From: an uncultured Pseudoclavibacter sp.
GTDB lineage: Bacteria > Actinomycetota > Actinomycetes > Actinomycetales > Microbacteriaceae
Length of the DNA stretch: 29,281 nucleotides
Assembly (NCBI GenBank): GCA_946221025.1
Contig: CAMIMS010000022.1
Location: 1 to 29,281, forward strand
Direction: 5' to 3'
The notes beneath the pieces were generated by a model that was not told the DNA's origin, made no database searches, and saw nothing but the letters and a program-made list of their open reading frames with translations. This document shows, piece by piece, positions 1-8,617 of the stretch (its first letter is position 1; each line of letters opens with the position of its first letter). Position numbers and translations under genes: made by a program.

Positions 1-25
1 CCTCCATACCTGCCACCATGGAGTC

Positions 26-622
26 ATGGCGAACGATGCGTGGCTCGTAGTGGGGCTCGGAAACCCGGGCGACCGGTATGCGGCCACCCGGCACAACGTC
101 GGGCAGATGGTGCTCGATGAGATCGCCCGCCGCATCGGCGCGACGTTCGCCCGGCACGCACGCGCGAACGCCCGCACCGCAGAGGGGCGCATCATGCCCG
201 GCGCACCGAAGCTCATTCTCGCGAAGCCCAACACGTACATGAACCAGTCCGGCGGTCCGATCGCGCAGCTTCGCGGCTACTACGACCTGCCTCCAGAGCG
301 CATCATCGTCATTCACGATGAGCTCGACATTCCTTTCGACACCCTGAAGCTCAAGCAGGGAGGCGGTCACGGCGGGCACAACGGACTGCGCGACACCGCC
401 AAAGCCCTCGATACGCCCGAGTACCTGCGGGTGCGGGTCGGTATCGGCCGGCCCCCGGGCCGGCAAGACGCTGCCGACTTCGTGCTCGGCACGTTCTCGT
501 CGACCGAGCGCGAAACGCTCCCGAACCTCATCGTCGATGCGGCGGATGCGGTCGAGCAGATCACGACTGACGGTCTCGTCGCCGCGCAGCAGCGATTCCA
601 CGCCCCGGAGGCCCGCGCGTGA
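26..622 (+). CDS. pth: Peptidyl-tRNA hydrolase
   Basis: Cytoplasmic enzyme that cleaves the ester bond of peptidyl-tRNAs that drop off the ribosome, recycling the tRNA. The 198-residue length is normal for bacterial Pth. All landmark motifs are visible: GLGNPG at 10-15, the catalytic His in RHNVG (His23), the Asn in NTYMNQSG (Asn73), HDELD with Asp98, and GGHNGLRD with Asn119. The ATG at 26 is preceded by GGAG only two bases away, which is close for a Shine-Dalgarno site, so translation may depend on an upstream gene outside the window. The stop overlaps the GTG of dtd (GTGA), implying translational coupling. In mycobacteria pth lies in the same general region as mfd, mazG and eno. Confidence 0.97.
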   Translation: MANDAWLVVGLGNPGDRYAATRHNVGQMVLDEIARRIGATFARHARANARTAEGRIMPGAPKLILAKPNTYMNQSGGPIAQLRGYYDLPPERIIVIHDELDIPFDTLKLKQGGGHGGHNGLRDTAKALDTPEYLRVRVGIGRPPGRQDAADFVLGTFSSTERETLPNLIVDAADAVEQITTDGLVAAQQRFHAPEARA

Positions 623-1056
623 AAGCCGTCATCACCCGCTGCAGCGAAGCGAGCGTCGTCGTCGACGGCGAGGTCGTGGGCGAGCTGCCACAGCCGGGGC
701 TCGTTGCGCTGATTGGTGCGACGCACGAGGACGACCGCGCCGAAGCCGACAAGATCGTGCGAAAGCTCTCGCAGCTGCGCATCCTCGACGGGGAGCAGTC
801 GGCGCTCGACGCGAACGCGCCCATCCTCATCGTGAGTCAGTTCACCCTTTACGGCGATGCGCGAAAGGGTAGGCGCCCGTCGTGGTCGAAAGCCGCACCG
901 GGCGAGCACGCAGAACCGCTCATTGACTACCTCATCGCCGAACTGGCCGCGCTCGGGCTGCACGTGGAGTCGGGACGCTTCGGCGCGGAAATGCAGGTGC
1001 GCTCGGTGAACGAGGGGCCGTTCACGATCCTTCTCGACTCCGCCGACATCGCTTAG
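619..1056 (+). CDS. dtd: D-aminoacyl-tRNA deacylase
   Basis: Cytoplasmic proofreading enzyme that removes D-amino acids (and glycine mischarged on tRNA-Ala) from tRNAs. The 145 residues match the family size. The two signature motifs are present: SQFTLYGD at 73-80 and NEGPFT at 131-136, the latter carrying the Gly-cisPro dipeptide that excludes L-amino acids. The GTG start overlaps the pth stop, so the two genes form a coupled pair acting on aminoacyl- and peptidyl-tRNA quality control. It is followed by a 48-base gap before mfd that contains a separate promoter-like element. Confidence 0.96.
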   Translation: MKAVITRCSEASVVVDGEVVGELPQPGLVALIGATHEDDRAEADKIVRKLSQLRILDGEQSALDANAPILIVSQFTLYGDARKGRRPSWSKAAPGEHAEPLIDYLIAELAALGLHVESGRFGAEMQVRSVNEGPFTILLDSADIA

Positions 1057-1091
1057 CTGGCCGAAAACTCGGGTCGTGTTCGGGCGGCGCG

Positions 1092-1097
1092 TAGGAT
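1092..1097 (+). promoter_or_regulatory. -10-like element of mfd
   Basis: TAGGAT ends seven bases before the GTG start of mfd, the spacing expected if transcription begins at the start codon itself (leaderless mRNA). No convincing -35 box is seen. Inference from spacing only. Confidence 0.4.
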
Positions 1098-1104
1098 CGA
1101 GCCA

Positions 1105-4100
1105 GTGAGCATCCAGTCGATCGTTCCCATCCTCGGCCGCGTCGAAGCGTTCGACGATGCCGTTTCCGCGAGCCGTCAAAGCGCCGATTTCACGCTCGTG
1201 GATGGGATGCGGGCCCCGCTTTTAGCCGGTCTCGTCGCGAATCGGGATGCGCGATCGCGCGCGGTGCTCGTCATCACGCCGACCAGTCGCGAAGCCGATC
1301 AGCTTCGCGGCGACATTGCCGCCTACCTCCCGGATGCCGAGATCGTCGAATTCGCGGCGTGGGAAACGCTGCCGCACGAGCGCCTGAGCCCCTCCGCAGA
1401 AACGACCGGTCGACGCCTCGCCGCGATGCGGGCGCTCGCCGAGTGGAGCCGTGGCGAGCGCGACAAGCCCTTCGTGATGCTCGCGAGTGTGCGCGCCGCG
1501 CTCCAGCCGCTGTTCAAAGGCCTCGACGAACCGCTCACCATCGACCTTGCCGCGGGAAGCCGAGGCAATGACCTCGACCAGATCGCCGCGCGACTGGTGG
1601 AGCTCGCCTACACGCGCGTTGACATGGTCACCCGCCGCGGTGAGTTCGCGGTGCGAGGCGGCATTCTCGACGTGTTCCCGCCCGACTCCGACTTCGCGGT
1701 GCGCATCGACTTCTTCGGCGATGAGGTGGAGGAGATCCGTCCCTTCGGCGTCGCCGATCAGCGCTCGCTCGCTCAGACGCTGGAGGGGGCGAGGCTCACC
1801 CCCAGCCGCGAGCTGCTGCTGACCGACGATGTCCGAGGCCGCGCCCGGCAGATGCTCGGCGAATTCCCCGGGCTCGAGGGCATTCTCACGAAGCTCTCCG
1901 AGGGGATGCCCGCCGAGGGCATGGAATCGCTCGCCCCCGCCCTCACCGACGGACTCACGAGCCTCGTCGACTACCTCCCGCAAGAAGCCGCCATCGCCGT
2001 CATGTCGCCCGAGCGCGTGGTCAGTCGCGCAATCGACCTGCGCGACACGAACCGCGAGTTCCTCGAGGCAGCCTGGAGCGCGGCGACTGCCGGCGCCGAA
2101 TCGCCTATCGATCTGTCGGGCGGGGACTTCTACACCGTGCCGCAGCTTCGCGAACGAGCGGGGGAGCGGCCCTGGTGGACGATGTCACCGCTGCACCAGG
2201 ACGACGAAGACCTCTCGTACGAGGTGCCGGGGGCTGCGGTGCCGAGCTTCGCCGGGAACGCGCAGGGCGCGCTTGAGCACGTCGGTCAAAAACTTCGTGA
2301 CGGATGGTCGATCGTCATCACGAGCGCCGGAACGGGCCTGCTTGAACGCGCGCAGCACCTGCTTGGCGAAGCTGAGCTCGCCGGGCGCCCGGTGGATGCG
2401 CTGCCGAACGACCTCGAACCGGGCGTCGCGTACCTCGTGCAGGCAAGTCTCGCAACGGGCGTCGAAGTGCCAGAGGCGTCGCTCGCGGTGCTCACGGAAA
2501 CCGATTTCTACGGACGCGCGGCAGGTGTCGATGCGCGCCAGCCGAAGAAACTCGCGCGCCGCCGCCCCGGCACGGTCGTTGACCCCCTGCAGCTGAAGCC
2601 CGGCGATTTCGTCGTGCACGAAACGCACGGTGTGGGCAAGTTCCTCGAACTCGCGCAGCGCCAGGTGGTCGTGAACGCCCGCACCCGGCAGAAGACCACG
2701 CGCGAATACCTCGTCATCGAATACGCGCCCTCAAAGCGGGGCCGCCCCGGCGACAAGCTGTTCGTGCCCACCGACCAGCTCGATCAGCTCACCCGGTACG
2801 TCGGCGGGGATGCCCCGACTCTTTCGAAAATGGGCGGATCGGATTGGGCGGCCACTAAGGGCAAGGCCAGAAAAGCGGTCCGCGATATCGCGGTCGAACT
2901 CGTCAGGCTCTACTCGGCGCGCATGTCGGCAAAGGGGCACGCATTCAGCCCGGATACTCCCTGGCAGCACGAGCTCGAAGAAGCATTCCCCTACGTCGAG
3001 ACGGTCGATCAAATGCAAACGATCGATGAGGTCAAACGGGATATGGAAAAGCCCGTGCCGATGGATCGACTGCTGTCCGGTGACGTCGGGTTCGGCAAGA
3101 CCGAGGTCGCCGTGCGCGCGGCGTTCAAGGCCGTGCAGGATGCGAAGCAGGTCGTGGTGCTCGTGCCGACGACGCTGCTGGTGCGTCAGCACTTTGAGAC
3201 CTTCTCGGAACGCATGGCCGGATTCCCGGTCACTATTCGTGCGCTCAGCCGGTTCCAAACCGCCAAAGAGTCGGAGGAAACCAAGCAGGGCCTCGCCGAC
3301 GGTTCGGTCGACATTGTGATTGGCACGCACCGGCTGCTGACCGAGGGCATCACCTATCGCGATGTTGGGCTCGTCATTATTGATGAGGAGCAGCGATTCG
3401 GCGTTGAGCACAAGGATGCGCTCAAAAAGCTGAAAACGAATGTCGACATTCTCGCCATGAGCGCGACCCCCATCCCGCGAACCCTCGAAATGGCAGTCAC
3501 CGGGATTCGGGAAATGTCGACCCTCGCCACGCCCCCCGAAGACCGTCAGCCGGTGCTCACGTTCGTCGGCCCGAAATCCGACCGTCAGGTCGCCGCGGCG
3601 ATTCGACGGGAGCTGCTGCGCGAAGGCCAGGTGTTCTACGTGCACAATCGCGTGAACTCCATTAACCGAATCGCGGCCGAAATCGCCGAACTCGTGCCGG
3701 AGGCGCGCGTCGCGGTCGCGCACGGCAAGCTCTCCGAGGCTCGCCTCGAGCAGGTGATCGTCGATTTCTGGGAGCGCAAGTTCGATGTGCTCGTGACGAC
3801 CACGATCGTTGAGACCGGACTCGATATCCCGAACGCGAACACCCTCATCATCGACGACGCCCAGCGCTACGGGCTCTCGCAGCTGCACCAGCTCCGCGGC
3901 CGCGTTGGTCGCGGGCGTGAGCGCGCGTATGCCTACTTCCTCTATGACGGCGATAAACCGCTCACGCAAACGGCCACCGACCGCCTGGAGACGATCGCCG
4001 CGAATAACGAGCTCGGCTCGGGCATGCAGGTGGCCCTGAAAGACCTCGAGATCCGCGGTGCCGGAAACCTCCTTGGCGGTGAGCAGTCGGGGCATATCGC

Positions 4101-4713
4101 GGGCGTCGGGTTCGACCTGTACCTGCGCATGATCGGCGAGGCGGTGAACATGTTCCGGGGTGAAGACACCGAGCAAAGCCGCGAACTGCGCCTGGAACTG
4201 CCGGTGGATGCGCGCATTCCCGAGGACTACATCAACTCGGAGCGGCTGCGACTGGAGGCATACCAAAAACTCTCGAGCGCATCCTCGGCCGCCGCGAAGC
4301 CGGGCGCCATCGAGTCGGTGCTTGATGAACTCAACGACCGCTACGGCGAGCCGCCGGAGTCGGTGCACACCCTCATCGAGGTCTCGAGGCTCCGGCGCCT
4401 GGCGGTGAAGGCGCAGCTTGCGGAGGTCGCCGTGATCGGACGAAACCTGCGCATGGCGCCGGTGCAGCTGCCCGACTCGAAGCAGATGCGGCTTCGGCGG
4501 ATGTACCCGGACGCGAAGTACTCCGACCCCACCGCGACGCTCGTGATTCCCCTTCCTGAGGGGCGCGGAGGGTCGGCGGTGACGGATGCGGAAATGCTCG
4601 AGTGGGTGCGCGGCATTCTGCGCGCGATCTTCGAGGTCGACGCCGACGAGTCAGACGAGAAGCGCGCCCCCGACGAGCCGACCGCGATCGAAGCCGCGAC
4701 GACTCCCGCCTAG
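1105..4713 (+). CDS. mfd: Transcription-repair coupling factor Mfd
   Basis: DNA translocase that removes RNA polymerase stalled at lesions and recruits UvrA. At 1202 residues it is full length. The N-terminal UvrB-like part is followed by the CarD-like RNA polymerase interaction domain (from about 498, beginning KPGDFVVHETHGVGKF), then the RecG-like motor with Walker A GDVGFGKT at 659-666 and the DEEQ box at 760-763. The second RecA lobe has TTIVETGLDIPNANT and the RGRVGR motif, and a C-terminal D7-type domain closes the protein. Codon 40 is a rare TTA. The GTG start has no clear ribosome binding site but has TAGGAT seven bases upstream, consistent with a leaderless start. In M. tuberculosis mfd also precedes mazG. 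Confidence 0.97.
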   Translation: MSIQSIVPILGRVEAFDDAVSASRQSADFTLVDGMRAPLLAGLVANRDARSRAVLVITPTSREADQLRGDIAAYLPDAEIVEFAAWETLPHERLSPSAETTGRRLAAMRALAEWSRGERDKPFVMLASVRAALQPLFKGLDEPLTIDLAAGSRGNDLDQIAARLVELAYTRVDMVTRRGEFAVRGGILDVFPPDSDFAVRIDFFGDEVEEIRPFGVADQRSLAQTLEGARLTPSRELLLTDDVRGRARQMLGEFPGLEGILTKLSEGMPAEGMESLAPALTDGLTSLVDYLPQEAAIAVMSPERVVSRAIDLRDTNREFLEAAWSAATAGAESPIDLSGGDFYTVPQLRERAGERPWWTMSPLHQDDEDLSYEVPGAAVPSFAGNAQGALEHVGQKLRDGWSIVITSAGTGLLERAQHLLGEAELAGRPVDALPNDLEPGVAYLVQASLATGVEVPEASLAVLTETDFYGRAAGVDARQPKKLARRRPGTVVDPLQLKPGDFVVHETHGVGKFLELAQRQVVVNARTRQKTTREYLVIEYAPSKRGRPGDKLFVPTDQLDQLTRYVGGDAPTLSKMGGSDWAATKGKARKAVRDIAVELVRLYSARMSAKGHAFSPDTPWQHELEEAFPYVETVDQMQTIDEVKRDMEKPVPMDRLLSGDVGFGKTEVAVRAAFKAVQDAKQVVVLVPTTLLVRQHFETFSERMAGFPVTIRALSRFQTAKESEETKQGLADGSVDIVIGTHRLLTEGITYRDVGLVIIDEEQRFGVEHKDALKKLKTNVDILAMSATPIPRTLEMAVTGIREMSTLATPPEDRQPVLTFVGPKSDRQVAAAIRRELLREGQVFYVHNRVNSINRIAAEIAELVPEARVAVAHGKLSEARLEQVIVDFWERKFDVLVTTTIVETGLDIPNANTLIIDDAQRYGLSQLHQLRGRVGRGRERAYAYFLYDGDKPLTQTATDRLETIAANNELGSGMQVALKDLEIRGAGNLLGGEQSGHIAGVGFDLYLRMIGEAVNMFRGEDTEQSRELRLELPVDARIPEDYINSERLRLEAYQKLSSASSAAAKPGAIESVLDELNDRYGEPPESVHTLIEVSRLRRLAVKAQLAEVAVIGRNLRMAPVQLPDSKQMRLRRMYPDAKYSDPTATLVIPLPEGRGGSAVTDAEMLEWVRGILRAIFEVDADESDEKRAPDEPTAIEAATTPA

Positions 4714-4725
4714 GGGGGCACGCGC

Positions 4726-4744
4726 CCGCCGGCGGTTCCGGCGG
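4726..4744. terminator. Possible bidirectional terminator hairpin between convergent genes
   Basis: CCGCCGG and CCGGCGG form a perfect 7-bp stem around a 5-base loop, placed between the mfd stop and the stop of the convergent membrane-protein gene. There is no T-tract on either side, so factor-independent termination is uncertain. Confidence 0.35.
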
Positions 4745-4748
4745 AGCG

Positions 4749-5351
4749 TTATCGACGCTTGGAGCGCCGGGCGAGCGTCGCGATGAAGAATCCGACGAGC
4801 ATTCCCATCATCACGCTGACGGCCGAAACGATGGGCGCCATGCCCGTGACGAGCCCCGACGAGTCACTGCCCACGAACGTGTTGGGTTCCCACGGCAGCA
4901 GCAGAAACGGATGCGCGGCCGCTGTCACCCACGCAGCGATGAGCGCGACGATCGCGACGGCGGCTGCCCCGATCGCGGATGCGATGAAGGAGGGCGTGAG
5001 GTGCCGCTTGCGGGTCAGCGAAATCGCGCCGATCACCGTGCCGCCAATAAACGAGGTGATCATGACGCACATCGACAGGATGAGCATGCCCCCGAGCGGT
5101 CCGTTCGTTCCCTGACCCGTCGAATGCACCATCTCGACGTATTCGCCCACCATGAGCGCGCCGATGACGATTGTCGCGGCAACCACGATCGAGGTGATGA
5201 GGGAGGCGACGGTCTCGCCGCGACGCATGCGCCATTCGAGGTCCCGTTGCGGCTTTTTCACGGTTTCGGTGCCGCCCGATGAAGCGTGAACCCCAATCGA
5301 CTCCTTCGGTTCGGACTGTGTCGAGGGGGCGTGAGGTGCGCGATCGCTCAT
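4749..5351 (-). CDS. Small integral membrane protein of unknown function
   Basis: The product is 200 residues from ATG at 5351. The first 40 or so residues are hydrophilic (Ser, Pro, Glu rich) and probably cytoplasmic. Four hydrophobic stretches follow, beginning near SLITSIVVAATIVIGALM, GGMLILSMCVMITSFIGG, FIASAIGAAAVAIVALIAAW and VSAVSVMMGMLVGFFIA, and the protein ends in a basic tail (ARRSKRR). I do not recognise the family. A longer reading from a TTG at 5399 is possible, but I prefer 5351 because TACGCT lies exactly six bases upstream of that ATG, fitting a leaderless promoter. The gene is convergent with mfd and divergent from mazG, so its neighbours give no functional clue. Confidence 0.7.
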   Translation of the reverse strand: MSDRAPHAPSTQSEPKESIGVHASSGGTETVKKPQRDLEWRMRRGETVASLITSIVVAATIVIGALMVGEYVEMVHSTGQGTNGPLGGMLILSMCVMITSFIGGTVIGAISLTRKRHLTPSFIASAIGAAAVAIVALIAAWVTAAAHPFLLLPWEPNTFVGSDSSGLVTGMAPIVSAVSVMMGMLVGFFIATLARRSKRR

Positions 5352-5452
5352 GCCCGAAGCGTAGACCGCGTGCGCGATCGATGCCCCGTGCCCGGTCAAC
5401 GTTTCCGCGGGTGGGGATGGCCGCCACGCTCGATCGCTGCGAGCATGGTCAT

Positions 5453-6214
5453 ATGAGTGGCGCGAATCCCGAGCACATACCTCAGCCCCCCGTCGACGAT
5501 CTCTCTCAGGGTTCGAACCTAACGCGTCAGCATCCTGAGTTTGATCGACTCATCGGCACGATCGCCGCGCTTCGTCAGGATCCCGGTTGCGTTTGGTACC
5601 AGGCGCAAACGCACGAAACCCTCGTGCCGTATCTCGTTGAAGAGTCGGCCGAGCTCGTTGAGGCACTCGAGACCGGCACCGCGGAAGATCGGGTCGAAGA
5701 GCTCGGCGATGTGCTGTTCCAGGTGCTCTTTCACGCGGATTACGCCGAGCACCGACCGGAGGCGGGCGAGCGATTCACGCTCGATGACGTCGCGAAGGCG
5801 CTTCGCGAGAAGCTTGAGCGCAGAAACCCCCACGTGTTTGGAGATAAGCCCACGCGCGATATGGATGAAATCATCCGCATGTGGAATGACGCGAAAGCCG
5901 AGGAGAAACGCGACCGAGAAAGCGCCTTTGACGGCATTCCGGCATCGCTGAGCGGAAGCGCTCGCGCAGTGAAAGCGATCTCGACCGCGAAAAAGGTCTC
6001 TCCGGAAACCGACGCGGTCGACCTCGTCGAGTCGCTCATTCCCGAGCCCGACGTACCCGGCGAAGACCTCGTCGGCCGTGCGTTGCTGCTGTCGTTCGCA
6101 TCCCTCATTGAGGCCGGTTACGACCCCGAGCGGGTGCTTCGCGATGCCGCGCGGATGCTTGAGAACGGTGCGCGGCAGCTGGAGCGTGAGAAGCGGCAGC
6201 GAGAAGAGGGGTAG
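5453..6214 (+). CDS. mazG: MazG family nucleoside triphosphate pyrophosphohydrolase
   Basis: Hydrolyses (d)NTPs, including damaged or non-canonical ones, to NMP and pyrophosphate. The product has 253 residues from the ATG at 5453. The MazG core starts with QTHETLVPYLVEESAELVEA, where the EExxE cluster binds magnesium, continues through VEELGDVLFQVLFHADYAE (second acidic motif), and includes the conserved NPHVFGD. The C-terminal part carries a less conserved second half, as in actinobacterial MazG. An in-frame extension upstream to 5279 exists but has arginine-rich, non-conserved sequence and runs through the divergent promoter region, so I reject it. GAGCAT lies six bases before the ATG. Mfd and MazG are also neighbours in mycobacteria. 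Confidence 0.92.
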   Translation: MSGANPEHIPQPPVDDLSQGSNLTRQHPEFDRLIGTIAALRQDPGCVWYQAQTHETLVPYLVEESAELVEALETGTAEDRVEELGDVLFQVLFHADYAEHRPEAGERFTLDDVAKALREKLERRNPHVFGDKPTRDMDEIIRMWNDAKAEEKRDRESAFDGIPASLSGSARAVKAISTAKKVSPETDAVDLVESLIPEPDVPGEDLVGRALLLSFASLIEAGYDPERVLRDAARMLENGARQLEREKRQREEG

Positions 6215-6253
6215 CCCGTCAACCCCTGTCGCGGGTCGAACCCGGCGCCCGCC

Positions 6254-6267
6254 AGCCCATCCGGGCT
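6254..6267. terminator. Weak hairpin between convergent mazG and membrane-protein gene
   Basis: AGCCC and GGGCT pair around the loop ATCC. It overlaps the stop codon of the minus-strand gene. A second small hairpin (CGGGT, loop CGA, ACCCG) lies at 6232-6244. Neither has a T-tract, so the terminator call is weak. Confidence 0.25.
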
Positions 6268-7099
6268 AGCCGAGAACCGTCTCCGGCCCGGGAAGGGCCG
6301 GTGGAAGGCTCGCGCGCTCAGGGGCCCCGCCCTCGTCGGCCGTGGGGCTCGCCGCATCGGTTCGCCTCCCCGTGATGAACGAACCCGCGGCATCGCCGCT
6401 GTCGCGGACATCCTCGTCGAACAGTCTCGTCATGCTCTTGCGAGCTCCCATGAGCATGAGCGCCATTGCGATGAGGTAATTGCCGCCAACGAGCACGCCG
6501 TGCCACGGGTCTCCCGGGTCGAAGGCCATGACGAAGGCGAATAGGGCCGCGAATCCACTCGTCGAAATCTTGATGAGGCCACCGATCGTGCCGAGAGGTC
6601 CCGCCCCGGTGGCGAGAATCGCGGTGGTCAGCAGGCTCACCGCGTGAATGAACAGCAGCGGCACGAACGGCCCCGCGCCTGGCAGGCAGGCGCTCAACAG
6701 GATTGCGGCCGGCGCGAGGTAGATGAGCGAGCGGGAAAGTGAGCGCGCGATGAGCGAGCGGTGGCGAAGCGGCCAGAACAGCGGCAACCACGCGATCTCG
6801 GCTACGGCGAACAGCGCGAATACGGACAGGGTCACGAGTTCTGGCGCCACGAAGTGGGGCAGTGTGAAGCCGATCCAGCTAATGAGAATGGGAATCGTTG
6901 CGACGAGGTTCCAATTTGCCGGCACGCGCGCCGGGTCTTTTACCGGGAGCGGCGCTAGCGCGATGACGAGGAGCGGAATCGCGACGACCAGGTGCGTGAT
7001 CGAGCGAGCCGCGTTCCATCCCGCAAATATCGAGATCATGTGCAGTGCAGTGATCGCGCCGTACACAATCAGGCACGTTCGCACTGTTAGATCACGCAT
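6266..7099 (-). CDS. Polytopic membrane protein of unknown function
   Basis: The product is 277 residues with about eight hydrophobic segments spread over residues 8-225, followed by a hydrophilic, Asp/Ala/Pro-rich cytoplasmic tail of roughly 50 residues. Membrane segments include ITHLVVAIPLLVIALAPL, LVATIPILISWIGFTLP and GGNYLIAMALMLMGARKS. I cannot place it in a family; the topology is loosely like small eight-helix enzymes such as YhhN-type lysoplasmalogenases, but I see no motif that decides this. The ATG at 7099 has GAGAAT six bases upstream, the same hexamer and spacing as in front of divergent hisS. The gene is isolated between mazG and hisS, so context does not suggest a role. Confidence 0.75.
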   Translation of the reverse strand: MRDLTVRTCLIVYGAITALHMISIFAGWNAARSITHLVVAIPLLVIALAPLPVKDPARVPANWNLVATIPILISWIGFTLPHFVAPELVTLSVFALFAVAEIAWLPLFWPLRHRSLIARSLSRSLIYLAPAAILLSACLPGAGPFVPLLFIHAVSLLTTAILATGAGPLGTIGGLIKISTSGFAALFAFVMAFDPGDPWHGVLVGGNYLIAMALMLMGARKSMTRLFDEDVRDSGDAAGSFITGRRTDAASPTADEGGAPERASLPPALPGPETVLG

Positions 7100-7207
7100 G
7101 CGTTCATTCTCACGGTCAAATGGCTAAAGGGCGAACATAGCACTGCCGTTTAGCGCGTGTGGAAGGGGCATGCACCGTCCGGCGGGCGCGGCTGGGAGAA
7201 TGAACCC

Positions 7208-8536
7208 GTGGCTCAGCAAATCTCATCTCCCCGCGGCATGCGTGACCTCCTCCCGACCGATAAGCGTCGCCGAGAGCGCATCCTCTCCCTCATCCGCGAG
7301 GTGTACGCCGAGCATGGTTTCGACGAGATCGAAACGCCCGCGATGGAGGACAGCGAGCGCCTGCACTCGGGCATGGGAGGCGATAACGAGAAACTGTCGT
7401 ACGCGGTGATGCGCCGCGGGCTCGAGCAGGGTGATCTGCAGGCTGCCGCCGAATCAGGCGACCCACTCGACCTGTCCGACCTCGGGCTTCGCTTCGACCT
7501 GACCGTGCCGCTGTCGCGCTTCATCGCCACGAACCGAGGGAGCCTTCCGGGCATCTTTCGTTCGCTGCAGATCGGCCCGGTGTGGCGTGCTGAGCGGCCG
7601 CAGAAGGGCCGCTACCGCCAGTTCGTGCAGTGCGATGTCGATATTTCGGGGGATGAGAGCGAGCTCGCCGAAATCGAGCTGTTGCTCGCCGCATCCGATG
7701 CGTTCACGCGCCTCGGGCTCGATGCGGTGCGCTTGCGCGTGAACGACCGGCGCCTGCTCGACGGTGTTCTCGAGGCGTGCGGATTCGGCGAAGACGCGCG
7801 ACCGGGCGTGCTCATCACGATCGACAAGCTCGACAAGATCGGCACGGATGGGGTGCTCGGCGAGCTTCGCGAGCGCCACGGCAGCGAGAGCGAAGCGGCC
7901 ATTGCCGTGCTCGCGGATGCGCTTGAGGCGTGGTCGCCGGTCGTCGGTGGCGGGGTCGAGGTGACGGATGCGTCAATGCGCGAGATTCTCCCCGGCCAGA
8001 TCGCCGAGCACGAGCGGGTGGGCGAGGCGCTCGAGAGCCTCGCAGCCATCGCCGCCGGATACCGGGAGGCGGGCGGCCGACTGCCGCTCGACTTCGACCC
8101 GACCCTCGTGCGGGGCATGGGGTATTACACGGGCACCATCATTGAGGCCGCGCACCCCGCATCCGGTTCGTCAGTGGGTGGTGGCGGCCGGTACGACGGC
8201 ATGATCGGTCGTTTTCTCGGGCAGGATGTGCCGGCGGCTGGGTTCTCCATCGGCTTTGAGCGCATCGTTGACCTGATCGATGATGAGGCGATCGCGCCCG
8301 AGGGTGAGCGACGCGCGATCGCGCTCCTGGTAGATAAGCGTCTGTCCGCGGCCGATGCCGCCCGCGTGAAAACGGCGTGGATGCAGCCGGGCTCGCGTGT
8401 TCGCATCGAGCGCCGCCCGAAGAACGTTCGCGGCCTCATCGAGCGCCTCGGCGACGAAGGTTTCACCCACATCGGGTACGTGCGCGACGAGCACCTGGGC
8501 GACCCCCGCTCGATCACGCTCGAACCACTCGACTAG
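7208..8536 (+). CDS. hisS: Histidine-tRNA ligase
   Basis: Class II aminoacyl-tRNA synthetase that charges tRNA-His in the cytoplasm. The product has 442 residues from GTG at 7208. Visible motifs are RGMRDLLP near the N-terminus (motif 1 region), the motif 2 stretch VWRAERPQKGRYRQFVQCDVD, the histidine-binding LVRGMGYYTGTIIEA, and motif 3 with GGGRYDGMIGRF and AAGFSIGFERI, followed by the anticodon-binding domain. A 17-residue upstream extension to 7157 is possible but lacks conserved sequence. The bases before the GTG (GGGAGAAT) can be read either as a Shine-Dalgarno site or as the -10 hexamer GAGAAT six bases from the start; the second matches other genes here. WRAERP rather than the commoner FRYERP is a variant of motif 2. 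Confidence 0.95.
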   Translation: MAQQISSPRGMRDLLPTDKRRRERILSLIREVYAEHGFDEIETPAMEDSERLHSGMGGDNEKLSYAVMRRGLEQGDLQAAAESGDPLDLSDLGLRFDLTVPLSRFIATNRGSLPGIFRSLQIGPVWRAERPQKGRYRQFVQCDVDISGDESELAEIELLLAASDAFTRLGLDAVRLRVNDRRLLDGVLEACGFGEDARPGVLITIDKLDKIGTDGVLGELRERHGSESEAAIAVLADALEAWSPVVGGGVEVTDASMREILPGQIAEHERVGEALESLAAIAAGYREAGGRLPLDFDPTLVRGMGYYTGTIIEAAHPASGSSVGGGGRYDGMIGRFLGQDVPAAGFSIGFERIVDLIDDEAIAPEGERRAIALLVDKRLSAADAARVKTAWMQPGSRVRIERRPKNVRGLIERLGDEGFTHIGYVRDEHLGDPRSITLEPLD

Positions 8537-8617
8537 TCGAGCCCGTCGTGTGAACGCTCCCAGGCACGAGCTCCGAGCTCACTGCTTTGACCACACCACG
8601 CAGCAGGAGTGCGGCTG

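Noticed and set aside
2731..4368. A 545-codon open frame on the minus strand opposite mfd
   Set aside because: The composition is a mirror of mfd codons and no motif is seen. A similar 471-codon frame opposite eno (10468-11883) was rejected for the same reason.
5279..5452. N-terminal extension of mazG upstream of 5453
   Set aside because: The added 58 residues are arginine-rich, not MazG-like, and overlap the divergent gene and its promoter.
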